In this document: piece after piece, positions 22,881-36,770 of the stretch | Layout: each line of letters starts with the position of its first letter | Position numbering within the stretch: position 1 is the first letter of the stretch | Assembly (NCBI GenBank): GCA_026686845.1 | Contig: JAIVEN010000012.1 | Span: 20,214,501-20,278,500, forward strand | Origin: Adenanthera pavonina | Lineage: Eukaryota; Streptophyta; Magnoliopsida; Fabales; Fabaceae | Direction of reading: 5' to 3' | DNA length: 64,000 bases | Program-made: the position numbers and the translations under genes | The notes under the pieces: generated by a model | What the model saw: the letters and a program-made list of their open reading frames with translations, nothing else | Told to the model about the DNA's origin: nothing | Database searches by the model: none

Positions 22881-25800
22881 GCAGTGTGAAATTGTAGAAG
22901 TTCAATGTAAAATCTTAAGAAATGATTAGTAAATACAGGGTTCTCCATGTCAACTACTGGAATTGACCACATGAAAAAAATTTAGGCCAATTCGATCACA
23001 TCAAACTGGGGGAGTTCAGTGTTAAATCTGTGGATAGAAGGAGTAAATATAGGGTTCTGATTGTCAGATAACACATCTAACCATATGAAAAATTTAACGA
23101 ACACAATTTCATCAGTGTGAAATAACAGCTATTCAGTGTCAAATATTGGATTAGAAGCAGTAAATTCATGGTTTGGAGTATCAAAAACTGGAATTGATCC
23201 ATGAAAATTTAATGGCCACAATTGCATCAGTGTAAATTTACAGATTTTCAGTGTAAAATACTAGGTAATAGGTAGTAAATTAAGGGTTGGGAGTATGATA
23301 CTGGACCGGATCCATGAAAATTTAATTAACACTGATATTTGGGATGTTCAGTAATATATCTTGGTATACGAGTAGTAAATACAGGGTGAACATAATGTCA
23401 AAAACTGGATCTGATCACATCAAAATTGACTGAACATAATTCCATCACGGTGAAATTAGGGATGTTCAGTGTCAAATATTCGTACACGAGTAGTAAATAT
23501 AGGGTTCAGAGTGTCAAAAACTGGATCTGATCACTTCAAAATTGGGTGAACATAATTCCATCAGTGTGAAATTAGGGATGTTCAGTGTCAAATCTTCGTA
23601 CACGAGTAGTTAATATAGGGTTCTGAGTGTCAAAAACTGGATCTGATCACATCAAAATTGGCTGAACATAATTCCATCACGGTGAAATTAGGGATGTTCA
23701 GTGTCAAATATTCGTATAAGAGTTGTTAATATAGGGTTCAGAGTGTCAAAAACTGGATCTGATCACTTCAAAATTGGGTGAACATAATTCCATCAGTGTG
23801 AAATTAGGGATTTTCAGTGTCAAATCTTCGTACACGAGTAGTTAATATAGGGTTCTGAGTGTAAAAAACTGGATCTGATCACATCAAAATTGGCTGAACA
23901 TAATTCCATCACGGTGAAATTAGGGATGTTCAGTGTCAAATATTCGTACACGGGTAGTAAATATAGGGTTAAGAGTGTCAAAAACTGGATCTGATCACTT
24001 CAAAATTGGGTGAACATAATTTCATCAGTGTGAAATTAGGGATGTTCAGTGTCAAATATTCGTATAAGAGTAGTTAATATAGGGTTCTGAGTGTCAAAAA
24101 CTGGATCTGATCACATCAAAATTGGCTGAACATAGTTCCATCACGGTGAAATTAGGGATGTTCAGTGTCAAATATTCATACACGAGTAGTAAATATAGGG
24201 TGCATAGTGTCAAAAACTGGATCTGATCACTTCAAAATTGACTGAACATAATTCTATCACAGTGAAATTAGGGATGTTCAGTGTCAAATATTCGTACACG
24301 AGTAGTAAATATAGGGTGCAGAGTGTCAAAAACTGGATCTGATCACTTCAAAATTGGGTGAACATAATTCCATTAGTGTGAAATTAGGGATGTTCAGTGT
24401 CAAATATTCGTATAAGAGTAGTTAATATAGGGTTCTGAGTGTCAAAAACTGGGTCTGATCACATCAAAATTGGCTGAACATAATTCCATCACGGTGAAAT
24501 TAGGGATGTTCAGTGTCAAATATTCGTACACGGGTAGTAAATATAGGGTTAAGAGTGTCAAAAACTGGATCTGATCACTTCAAAATTGGGTGAACATAAT
24601 TTCATCAGTGTGAAATTAGGGATGTTCAGTGTCAAATATTCGTATAAGAGTAGTTAATATAGGGTTCTGAGTGTCAAAAACTGGATCTGATCACATCAAA
24701 ATTGGCTGAACATAGTTCCATCACGGTGAAATTAGGGATGTTCAGTGTCAAATATTCATACACGAGTAGTAAATATAGGGTGCAGAGTGTCAAAAACTTG
24801 ATCTGATCACTTCAAAATTGGTGAACATAATTCCATCAGTGTTAATTTTGGGATGTTCAGTGTCAAATCTTCGTATAAGAGTAGTTAATATAGGGTTCTG
24901 AGTGTCAAAAACTAGATCTGATCACATCAAAATTGGGTGAACATAATTCCATCACGGTGAAATTAGGGATGTTCAGTGTCAAATATTCGTACACGAGTAG
25001 TAAATATAGGGTTCAGAGTGTCAAAAACTGGATCTGATCACTTCAAAATTGGGTGAACATAATTCCATCAGTGTGAAATTATGGATGTTCAGTGTCAAAT
25101 ATTCGTACACGAGTAGTAAATATAGGGTTCAGAGTATCAAAAACTGGAACTGATCACTTCAAAATTGGGTAAACATAATTCCATCAGTGTTAATTTTGGG
25201 ATGTTCAGTGTCAAATATTCGTATAAGAGTAGTTAATATAGGGTTCTGAGTGTCAAAAACTGGATCTGATCACATCAAAATTAGCTGAACATAGTTCCAT
25301 CACGGTGAAATTAGGGATGTTCAGTGTCAAATATTCGTACACGAGTAGTAAATATAGGGTTCAGAGTGTCAAAAACTGGATCTGATCACTTCAAAATTGG
25401 GTGAACATAATTCCATCAGTGTGAAATTATGGATGTTCAGTGTCAAATATTCGTACACGAGTAGTAAATATAGGGTGCAGAGTGTCAAAAACTGGATCTG
25501 ATCACTTCAAAATTGGGTGAACATAATTCCATCAGTGTGAAATTAGGGATGTTCAGTGTCAAATATTCGTATAAGAGTAGTTAATATAGGGTTCTGAGTG
25601 TCAAAAACTGGGTCTGATCACATCAAAATTGGCTGAACATAGTTCCATCACGGTGAAATTAGGGATGTTCAGTGTCAAATATTAATACACGAGTAGTAAA
25701 TATAGGGTGCATAGTGTCAAAAACTGGATCTGATCACTTCAAAATTGACTGAACATAATTCTATCACGGTGAAATTAGGGATGTTCAGAGTCAAATATTC

Positions 25801-28800
25801 GTCCACGAGTAGTAAATATAGGGTGCAGAGTGTCAAAAACTGGATCTGATCACTTCAAAATTGGGTGAACATAATTCCATTAGTGTGAAATTAGGGATGT
25901 TCAGTGTCAAATATTCGTATAAGAGTAGTTAATATAGGGTTCTGAGTGTCAAAAACTGGGTCTGATCACATCAAAATTGGCTGAACATAATTCCATCACG
26001 GTGAAATTAGGGATGTTCAGTGTCAAATATTCGTACACGGGTAGTAAATATAGGGTTAAGAGTGTCAAAAACTGGATCTGATCACTTCAAAATTGGGTGA
26101 ACATAATTGCATCAGTGTGAAATTAGGGATATTCAGTGTCAAATATTCGTATAAGAGTAGTTAATATAGGGTTCTGAGTGTCAAAAACTGGATCTGATCA
26201 CATCAAAATTGGCTGAACATAGTTCCATCACGGTGAAATTAGGGATGTTCAGTGTCAAATATTCATACACGAGTAGTAAATATAGGGTGCATAGTGTCAA
26301 AAACAGGATCTGATCACTTCAAAATTGACTGAACATAATTCTATCACGGTGAAATTAGGGATGTTCAGTGTCAAATATTCGTATAAGAGTAGTTAATATA
26401 GGGTTCAGAGTGTCAAAAACTGGATCTGATCACTTCAAAATTAGGTGAACATAATTCCATCAGTGTGAAATTAGGGATGTTCAGTGTCAAATCTTCGTAC
26501 ACGAGTAGTTAATATAGGGTTCTGAGTGTAAAAAACTGGATCTGATCACATCAAAATTGGCTGAACATAATTCCATCACGGTGAAATTAGGGATGTTCAG
26601 TGTCAAATATTCGTACACGGGTAGTAAATATAGGGTTAAGAGTGTCAAAAACTGGATCTGATCACTTCAAAATTGGGTGAACATAATTTCATCAGTGTGA
26701 AATTAGGGATGTTCAGTGTCAAATATGCGTATAAGAGTAGTTAATATAGGGTTCTGAGTGTCAAAAACTGGATCTGATCACATCAAAATTGGCTGAACAT
26801 AGTTCCATCACGGTGAAATTAGGGATGTTCAGTGTCAAATATTCATACACGAGTAGTAAATATAGGGTGCATAGTGTCAAAAACTGGATCTGATCACTTC
26901 AAAATTGACTGAACATAATTCTATCACGGTGAAATTAGGGATGTTCAGTGTCAAATATTCGTACACGAGTAGTAAATATAGGGTGCAAAGTGTCAAAAAC
27001 TAGATCTGATCACTTCAAAATTGGGTGAACATAATTCCATTAGTGTGAAATTAGGGATGTTCAGTGTCAAATATTCGTATAAGAGTAGTTAATATAGGGT
27101 TCTGAGTGTCAAAAACTGGGTCTGATCACATCAAAATTGGCTGAACATAATTCCATCACGGTGAAATTAGGGATGTTCAGTGTCAAATATTCGTATAAGA
27201 GTAGTTAATATAGGGTTCTGAGTGTCAAAAACTGGATCTGATCACATCAAAATTGGCTGAACATAGTTCCATCACGGTGAAATTAGGGATGTTCAGTGTC
27301 AAATATTCATACACGAGTAGTAAATATAGGGTGCATAGTGTCAAAAACTGGATCTGATCACTTCAAAATTGACTGAACATAATTCTATCACGGTGAAATT
27401 AGGGATGTTCAGTGTCAAATATTCGTACACGAGTAGTAAATATAGGGTGCAGAGTGTCAAAAACTGGATCTGATCACTTCAAAATTGGGTGAACATAATT
27501 CCATCAGTGTGAAATTAGGGATGTTCAGTGTCAAATATTCGTATAAGAGTAGTTAATATAGGGTTCTGAGTGTCAAAAACTAGATCTGATCACATCAAAA
27601 TTGGGTGAACATAATTCCATCACGGTGAAATTAGGGATGTTCAGTGTCAAATATTCGTACACGAGTAGTAAATATAGGGTTCAGAGTGTCAAAAACTGGA
27701 TCTGATCACTTCAAAATTGGGTGAACAGAATTCCATCAGTGTGAAATTATGGATGTTCAGTGTCAAATATTCGTACACGAGTAGTAAATATAGGGTTCAG
27801 AGTATCAAAAACTGGAATTGATCACTTCAAAATTGGGTAAACATAATTCCATCAGTGTTAATTTTGGGATGTTCAGTGTCAAATATTCGTATAAGAGTAG
27901 TTAATATAGGGTTCTGAGTGTCAAAAACTGGGTCTGATCGCATCAAAATTGGCTGAACATAATTCCATCACGGTGAAATTAGGGATGTTCAGTGTCAAAT
28001 ATTCGTACACGAGTAGTAAATATAGGGTGCAGAGTGTCAAAAACTTGATCTGATCACTTCAAAATTGGTGAACATAATTCCATCAGTGTTAATTTTGGGA
28101 TGTTCAGTGTCAAATCTTCGTATAAGAGTAGTTAATATAGGGTTCTGAGTGTCAAAAACTAGATCTGATCACATCAAAATTGGGTGAACATAATTCCATC
28201 ACGGTGAAATTAGGGATGTTCAGTGTCAAATATTCGTACACGAGTAGTAAATATAGGGTTCAGAGTGTCAAAAACTGGATCTGATCACTTCAAAATTGGG
28301 TGAACATAATTCCATCAGTGTGAAATTATGGATGTTCAGTGTCAAATATTCGTACACGAGTAGTAAATATAGGGTTCAGAGTATCAAAAACTGGAACTGA
28401 TCTCTTCAAAATTGGGTAAACATAATTCCATCAGTGTTAATTTTGGGATGTTTAGTGTCAAATATTCGTATAAGAGTAGTTAATATAGGGTTCTGAGTGT
28501 CAAAAACTGGATCTGATCACATCAAAATTGGCTGAACATAGTTCCATCACGGTGAAATTAAGGATGTTCAGTGTCAAATATTCATACACGAGTAGTAAAT
28601 ATAGGGTGCATAGTGTCAAAAACTGGATCTGATCACTTCAAAATTGACTGAACATAATTCTATCACGGTGAAATTAGGGATGTTCAGTGTCAAATATTCG
28701 TACACGAGTAGTAAATATAGGGTGCAGAGTGTCAAAAACTGGATCTGATCACTTCAAAATTGGGTGAACATAATTCCATCAGTGTGAAATTAGGGATGTT

Positions 28801-31800
28801 CAGTGTCAAATATTCGTATAAGAGTAGTTAATATAGGGTTCTGAGTTTCAAAAACTGGGTCTGATCACATCAAAATTGGCTGAACATAATTCCATCACGG
28901 TGAAATTAGGGATGTTCAGTGTCAAATATTCGTACATGAGTAGTAAATATAGGGTGCAGAGTGTCAAAAACTGGATCTGATCACTTCAAAATTGGTGAAC
29001 ATAATTCCGTCAGTGTTAATTTTGGGATGTTCAGTGTCAAATATTCGTATAAGAGTAGTTAATATAGGGTTCTGAGTGTCAAAAACTGGATCTGCTCACT
29101 TCAAAATTGGTGAACATAATTCCGTCAGTGTTAATTTTGGGATGCTCAGTGTCAAATATTCGTATAAGAGTAGTTAATATAGGGTTCAGAGTGTCAAAAA
29201 CTGGATCTGATCACTTCAAAATTGGGTGAACATAATTCCATCAGTGTGAAATTATGGATGTTCAGTGTCAAATATTCGTACACGAGTAGTAAATATAGGG
29301 TTCAGAGTATCAAAAACTGGAACTGATCTCTTCAAAATTGGGTAAACATAATTCCATCAGTGTTAATTTTGGGATGTTTAGTGTCAAATATTCGTATAAG
29401 AGTAGTTAATATAGGGTTCTGAGTGTCAAAAACTGGATCTGATCACATCAAAATTGGCTGAACATAGTTCCATCACGGTGAAATTAGGGATGTTCAGTGT
29501 CAAATATTCATACACGAGTAGTAAATATAGGGTGCATAGTGTCAAAAACTGGATCTGATCACTTCAAAATTGACTGAACATAATTCTATCACGGTGAAAT
29601 TAGGGATGTTCAGTGTCAAATATTCGTACACGAGTAGTAAATATAGGGTGCAGAGTGTCAAAAACTGGATCTGATCACTTCAAAATTGGGTGAACATAAT
29701 TCCATCAGTGTGAAATTAGGGATGTTCAGTGTCAAATATTCGTATAAGAGTAGTTAATATAGGGTTCTGAGTTTCAAAAACTGGGTCTGATCACATCAAA
29801 ATTGGCTGAACATAATTCCATCACGGTGAAATTAGGGATGTTCAGTGTCAAATATTCGTACATGAGTAGTAAATATAGGGTGCAGAGTGTCAAAAACTGG
29901 ATCTGATCACTTCAAAATTGGTGAACATAATTCCGTCAGTGTTAATTTTGGGATGTTCAGTGTCAAATATTCGTATAAGAGTAGTTAATATAGGGTTCTG
30001 AGTGTCAAAAACTGGATCTGATCACTTCAAAATTGGTGAACATAATTCCGTCAGTGTTAATTTTGGGATGTTCAGTGTCAAATATTCGTATAAGAGTAGT
30101 TAATATAGGGTTCTGAGTGTCAAAAACTAGATCTGATCACTTCAAAATTGGGTGAACATAATTCCATCAGTGTGAAATTATGGATGTTCAGTGTCAAATA
30201 TTCGTACACGAGTAGTAAATATAGGGTTCAGAGTGTCAAAAACTGGATCTGATCACTTCAAAATTGGTGAACATAATTCCGTCAGTGTTAATTTTGGGAT
30301 GTTCAGTGTCAAATATTCGTATAAGAGTAGTTAATATAGGGTTCTGAGTGTCAAAAATTGGATCTGATCACTTCAAAATTGGTGAACATAATTCCGTCAG
30401 TGTTAATTTTGGGATGTTCAGTGTCAAATATTCGTATAAGAGTAGTTAATATAGGGTTCTGAGTGTCAAAAACTAGATCTGATCACTTCAAAATTGACTG
30501 AACATAATTCTATCACGGTGAAATTAGGGATGTTCAGTGTCAAATATTCGTACACGAGTAGTAAATATAGGGTGCAGAGTGTCAAAAACTGGATCTGATC
30601 ACTTCAAAATTGGGTGAACATAATTCCATCAGTGTGAAATTAGGGATGTTCAGTGTCAAATATTCGTATAAGAGTAGTTAATATAGGGTTCTGAGTTTCA
30701 AAAACTGGGTCTGATCACATCAAAATTGGCTGAACATAATTCCATCACGGTGAAATTAGGGATGTTCAGTGTCAAATATTCGTACATGAGTAGTAAATAT
30801 AGGGTGCAGAGTGTCAAAAACTGGATCTGATCACTTCAAAATTGGTGAACATAATTCCGTCAGTGTTAATTTTGGGATGTTCAGTGTCAAATATTCGTAT
30901 AAGAGTAGTTAATATAGGGTTCTGAGTGTCAAAAACTGGATCTGATCACTTCAAAATTGGTGAACATAATTCCGTCAGTGTTAATTTTGGGATGTTCAGT
31001 GTCAAATATTCGTATAAGTGTAGTTAATATAGGGTTCTGAGTGTCAAAAACTGGATCTGATCACATCAAAATTGGCTGAACATAGTTCCATCACGGTGAA
31101 ATTAGGGATGTTCAGTGTCAAATATTCATACACGAGTAGTAAATATAGGGTGCATAGTGTCAAAAACTGGATCTGATCACTTCAAAATTGACTGAACATA
31201 ATTCTATCACGGTGAAATTAGGGATGTTCAGTGTCAAATATTCGTACACGAGTAGTAAATATAGGGTGCAGAGTGTCAAAAACTGGATCTGATCACTTCA
31301 AAATTGGGTGAACATAATTCCATCAGTGTGAAATTAGGGATGTTCAGTGTCAAATATTCATACACGAGTAGTAAATATAGGGTGCATAGTGTCAAAAACT
31401 GGATCTGATCACTTCAAAATTGGGTGAACATAATTCCATTAGTGTGAAATTAGGGATGTTCAGTGTCAAATATTCGTATAAGAGTAGTTAATATAGGGTT
31501 CTGAGTGTCAAAAACTAGGTCTGATCACATCAAAATTGGCTGAACATAATTCCATCACGGTGAAATTAGTGATGTTCAGTGTCAAATATTCGTACACGAG
31601 TAGTAAATATAGGGTGCAGAGTGTCAAAAACTGGATCTGATCACTTCAAAATTGGTGAACATAATTCCATCAGTGTTAATTTTGGGATGTTCAGTGTCAA
31701 ATCTTCGTATAAGAGTAGTTAATATAGGGTTCTGAGTGTCAAAAACTAGATCTGATCACATCAAAATTGGGTGAACATAATTCCATCACGGTGAAATTAG

Positions 31801-34800
31801 GGATGTTCAGTGTCAAATATTCGTACACGAGTAGTAAATATAGGGTTCAGAGTGTCAAAAACTGGATCTGATCACTTCAAAATTGGGTGAACATAATTCC
31901 ATCAGTGTGAAATTATGGATGTTCAGTGTCAAATATTCGTACACGAGTAGTAAATATAGGGTTCAGAGTATCAAAAACTGGAACTGATCACTTCAAAATT
32001 GGGTAAACATAATTCCATCAGTGTTAATTTTGGGATGTTCAGTGTCAAATATTCGTATAAGAGTAGTTAATATAGGGTTCTGAGTGTCAAAAACTGGATC
32101 TGATCACATCAAAATTGGCTGAACATAGTTCCATCACGGTGAAATTAGGGATGTTCAGTGTCAAATATTCGTACACGAGTAGTAAATATAGGGTTCAGAG
32201 TGTCAAAAACTGGATCTGATCACTTCAAAATTGGGTGAACATAATTCCATCAGTGTGAAATTATGGATGTTCAGTGTCAAATATTCGTACACGAGTAGTA
32301 AATATAGGGTGCAGAGTGTCAAAAACTGGATCTGATCACTTCAAAATTGGGTGAACATAATTCCATCAGTGTGAAATTAGGGATGTTCAGTGTCAAATAT
32401 TCGTATAAGAGTAGTTAATATAGGGTTCTGAGTGTCAAAAACTGGGTCTGATCACATCAAAATTGGCTGAACATAGTTCCATCACGGTGAAATTAGGGAT
32501 GTTCAGTGTCAAATATTCATACACGAGTAGTAAATATAGGGTGCATAGTGTCAAAAACTGGATCTGATCACTTCAAAATTGACTGAACATAATTCTATCA
32601 CGGTGAAATTAGGGATGTTCAGTGTCAAATATTCGTACACGAGTAGTAAATATAGGGTGCAGAGTGTCAAAAACTGGATCTGATCACTTCAAAATTGGGT
32701 GAACATAATTCCATCAGTGTGAAATTAGGGATGTTCAGTGTCAAATATTCGTATAAGAGTAGTTAATATAGGGTTCTGAGTGTCAAAAACTAGATCTGAT
32801 CACATCAAAATTGGGTGAACATAATTCCATCACGGTGAAATTAGGGATGTTCAGTGTCAAATATTCGTACACGAGTAGTAAATATAGGGTTCAGAGTGTC
32901 AAAAACTGGATCTGATCACTTCAAAATTGGGTGAACATAATTCCATCAGTGTGAAATTATGGATGTTCAGTGTCAAATATTCGTACACGAGTAGTAAATA
33001 TAGGGTTCAGAGTATCAAAAACTGGAATTGATCACTTCAAAATTGGGTAAACATAATTCCATCAGGGTTAATTTTGGGATGTTTAGTGTCAAATATTCGT
33101 ATAAGAGTAGTTAATATAGGGTTCTGAGTGTCAAAAACTGGGTCTGATCACTTCAAAATTGGCTGAACATAATTCCATCACGGTGAAATTAGGGATGTTC
33201 AGTGTCAAATATTCGTACACGAGTAGTAAATATAGGGTGCAGAGTGTCAAAAACTGGATCTGATCACTTCAAAATTGGGTGAACATAATTCCATCAGTGT
33301 GAAATTAGGGATGTTCAGTGTCAAATATTCGTATAAGAGTAGTTAATATAGGGTTCTGAGTGTCAAAAACTAGATCTGATCACATCAAAATTGGGTGAAC
33401 ATAATTCCATCACGGTGAAATTAGGGATGTTCAGTGTCAAATATTCGTACACGAGTAGTAAATATAGGGTTCAGAGTGTCAAAAACTGGATCTGATCACT
33501 TCAAAATTGGGTGAACATAATATCATCAGTGTGAAATTATGGATGTTCAGTGTCAAATATTCGTACACGAGTAGTAAATATAGGGTTCAGAGTATCAAAA
33601 ACTGGAATTGATCACTTCAAAATTGGGTAAACATAATTCCATCAGTGTTAATTTTGGGATGTTCAGTGTCAAATATTCGTATAAGAGTAGTTAATATAGG
33701 GTTCTGAGTGTCAAAAACTGGGTCTGATCACATCAAAATTGGCTGAACATAATTCCATCACGGTGAAATTAGGGATGTTCAGTGTCAAATATTCGTACAC
33801 GAGTAGTAAATATAGGGTTCAGAGTATCAAAAACTGGAACTGATCTCTTCAAAATTGGGTAAACATAATTCCGTCAGTGTTAATTTTGGGATGTTCAGTG
33901 TCAAATATTCGTATAAGAGTAGTTAATATAGGGTTCTGAGTGTGAAAAACTGGATCTGATCACTTCAAAATTGGTGAACATAATTCCGTCAGTGTTAATT
34001 TTGGGATGTTCAGTGTCAAATATTCGTATAAGAGTAGTTAATATAGGGTTCAGAGTGTCAAAAACTGGATCTGATCACTTCAAAATTGGGTGAACATAAT
34101 TCCATCACGGTGAAATTAGGGATGTTCAGTGTCAAATATTCGTACATGAGTAGTAAATATAGGGTGCAGAGTGTCAAAAACTGGATCTGATCACTTCAAA
34201 ATTGGTGAACATAATTCCGTCAGTGTTAATTTTGGGATGTTCAGTGTCAAATATTCGTATAAGAGTAGTTAATATAGGGTTCTGAGTGTCAAAAACTGGA
34301 TCTGATCACTTCAAAATTGGTGAACATAATTCCGTCAGTGTTAATTTTGGGATGTTCAGTGTCAAATATTCGTATAAGAGTAGTTAATATAGGGTTCAGA
34401 GTGTCAAAAACTGGATCTGATCACTTCAAAATTGGGTGAACATAATTCCATCAGTGTGAAATTATGGATGTTCAGTGTCAAATATTCGTACACGAGTAGT
34501 AAATATAGGGTTCAGAGTATCAAAAACTGGAACTGATCTCTTCAAAATTGGGTAAACATAATTCCATCAGTGTTAATTTTGGGATGTTTAGTGTCAAATA
34601 TTCGTATAAGAGTAGTTAATATAGGGTTCTGAGTGTCAAAAACTGGATCTGATCACATCAAAATTGGCTGAACATAGTTCCATCACGGTGAAATTAGGGA
34701 TGTTCAGTGTCAAATATTCATACACGAGTAGTAAATATAGGGTGCATAGTGTCAAAAACTGGATCTGATCACTTCAAAATTGACTGAACATAATTCTATC

Positions 34801-36275
34801 ACGGTGAAATTAGGGATGTTCAGTGTCAAATATTCGTACACGAGTAGTAAATATAGGGTGCAGAGTGTCAAAAACTGGATCTGATCACTTCAAAATTGGG
34901 TGAACATAATTCCATCAGTGTGAAATTAGGGATGTTCAGTGTCAAATATTCGTATAAGAGTAGTTAATATAGGGTTCTGAGTTTCAAAAACTGGGTCTGA
35001 TCACATCAAAATTGGCTGAACATAATTCCATCACGGTGAAATTAGGGATGTTCAGTGTCAAATATTCGTACATGAGTAGTAAATATAGGGTGCAGAGTGT
35101 CAAAAACTGGATCTGATCACTTCAAAATTGGTGAACATAATTCCGTCAGTGTTAATTTTGGGATGTTCAGTGTCAAATATTCGTATAAGAGTAGTTAATA
35201 TAGGGTTCTGAGTGTCAAAAACTGGATCTGATCACTTCAAAATTGGTGAACATAATTCCGTCAGTGTTAATTTTGGGATGTTCAGTGTCAAATATTCGTA
35301 TAAGAGTAGTTAATATAGGGTTCTGAGTGTCAAAAACTGGGTCTGATCACATCAAAATTGGGTGAACATAATTCCATCACGGTGAAATTAGGGATGTTCA
35401 GTGTCAAATATTCGTACACGAGTAGTAAATATAGGGTTCAGAGTGTCAAAAACTGGATCTGATCACTTCAAAATTGGCTGAACATAGTTCCATCACGGTG
35501 AAATTAGGGATGTTCAGTGTCAAATATTCGTACACGAGTAGTAAATATAGGGTGCAGAGTGTCAAAAACTGGATCTGATCACTTCAAAATTGAGTGAACA
35601 TAATTCCATTAGTGTGAAATTAGGGATGTTCAGTGTCAAATATTCGTATAAGAGTAGTTAATATAGGGTTCTGAGTGTCAAAAACTAGGTCTGATCACAT
35701 CAAAATTGGCTGAACATAATTCCATCACGGTGAAATTAGTGATGTTCAGTGTCAAATATTCGTACACGAGTAGTAAATATAGGATGCAGAGTGTCAAAAA
35801 CTGGATCTGATCACTTCAAAATTGGTGAACATAATTCCATCAGTGTTAATTTTGGGATGTTCAGTGTCAAATCTTCGTATAAGAGTAGTTAATATAGGGT
35901 TCTGAGTGTCAAAAACTAGATCTGATCACATCAAAATTGGGTGAACATAATTCCATCACGGTGAAATTAGGGATGTTCAGTGTCAAATATTCGTACACGA
36001 GTAGTAAATATAGGGTTCAGAGTGTCAAAAACTGGATCTGATCACTTCAAAATTGGGTGAACATAATTCCATCAGTGTGAAATTATGGATGTTCAGTGTC
36101 AAATATTCGTACACGAGTAGTAAATATAGGGTTCAGAGTATCAAAAACTGGAACTGATCACTTCAAAATTGGGTAAACATAATTCCATCAGTGTTAATTT
36201 TGGGATGTTCAGTGTCAAATCTTGTACCTTCAGTAGTAAGTCCAGGGTTTTGAGTGTTAAATACTGGATCATGTA
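22881..36275. repeat. 116-bp satellite array, about 115 monomers, inside the MULE
   Basis: These are head-to-tail repeats with a period of 116 bp (for example GATGTTCAGTG at 23461, 23577, 23693). A common variant lacks one base (ATTGGTGAAC instead of ATTGGGTGAAC). Two main monomer classes alternate: CGTACACGAGTAGTAAATA with CACTTCAAAA, and CGTATAAGAGTAGTTAATA with CACATCAAAA. The first four or five monomers (22.9-23.4 kb) and the last one (36.2-36.28 kb) are diverged, while the core is highly homogeneous. Higher-order periods of 580 bp and about 925 bp are visible. Stops occur in every frame, so it is non-coding. Each monomer contains TGATCA and a GAACAT/ATGTTC dyad. It is not a centromeric or subtelomeric array, because it is bounded by transposon genes. 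Confidence 0.97.
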
Positions 36276-36634
36276 AATTGGCTACTCTTATCTTTAGAAG
36301 GTTGTTTTACATTTAAAATTTAATAATGCATTGCTATTAATCTAATCTTTGAAAATGTGCATAATCATGTGCTCTTCAATTATCATCAAGTAACGTATTC
36401 ATTCATGCCCATGTTTGAGATAATTTCATCCTTACACTTGCACAAAACACGAGGTGCTATTATATGAAATATCAAGTTATACAATGTTATTACTACAACA
36501 ACATCAGAGTACATTAAACCAAAGAGATGACAAAATCATCGGTGCCGTGAAAATTTTGTTTACATCTGACAGGTCCTTTAGCTCATTTTCCAGTACTGCA
36601 TTCCGAAACTGACATATGATGACAAAATTAGAAA
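36276..36634. other. Spacer between satellite and minus-strand exons
   Basis: Unique AT-rich sequence; no gene or repeat recognised. Confidence 0.4.
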
Positions 36635-36770
36635 CTAGTTGGTGTTGAACCAGGGATCTGGATATTGACATGAAAACATCTTGTCTTCCGCGTCAAGGTT
36701 GAAGTCGGGGCAAAGGCAAGTCACATAGATGTGAATTTCTGAATGCTCCACTTCAAAGACATTGTCCAAC
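36635..36770 (-). other. Unassigned putative terminal exon downstream of the Ulp1 gene
   Basis: On the minus strand a consensus acceptor (CAACTATGCAG) is followed by an open frame of 44 codons (45 with the TAG at 36635-36637). It contains the stretches VTCLCPDFNLDAEDKMF and CQYPDPWFNTN. The composition is protein-like. It could be an alternative 3' exon of the Ulp1 transcript or a captured host exon, but no in-phase donor in the last Ulp1 exon was found and I do not recognise the family. Confidence 0.3.

Noticed and set aside
22881..36275. CRISPR-like or telomere-like repeat array
   Set aside because: The 116-bp units are contiguous with no spacers, the genome is plant, and the TATAGGGTT phrase inside the monomer is not a telomere repeat. 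It is a satellite.
22881..36275. Centromeric satellite
   Set aside because: The array is enclosed by the transposase gene, the Ulp1 gene and TIRs with a 9-bp target duplication, and lies between normal genes. A wider genomic copy number check could reopen this.
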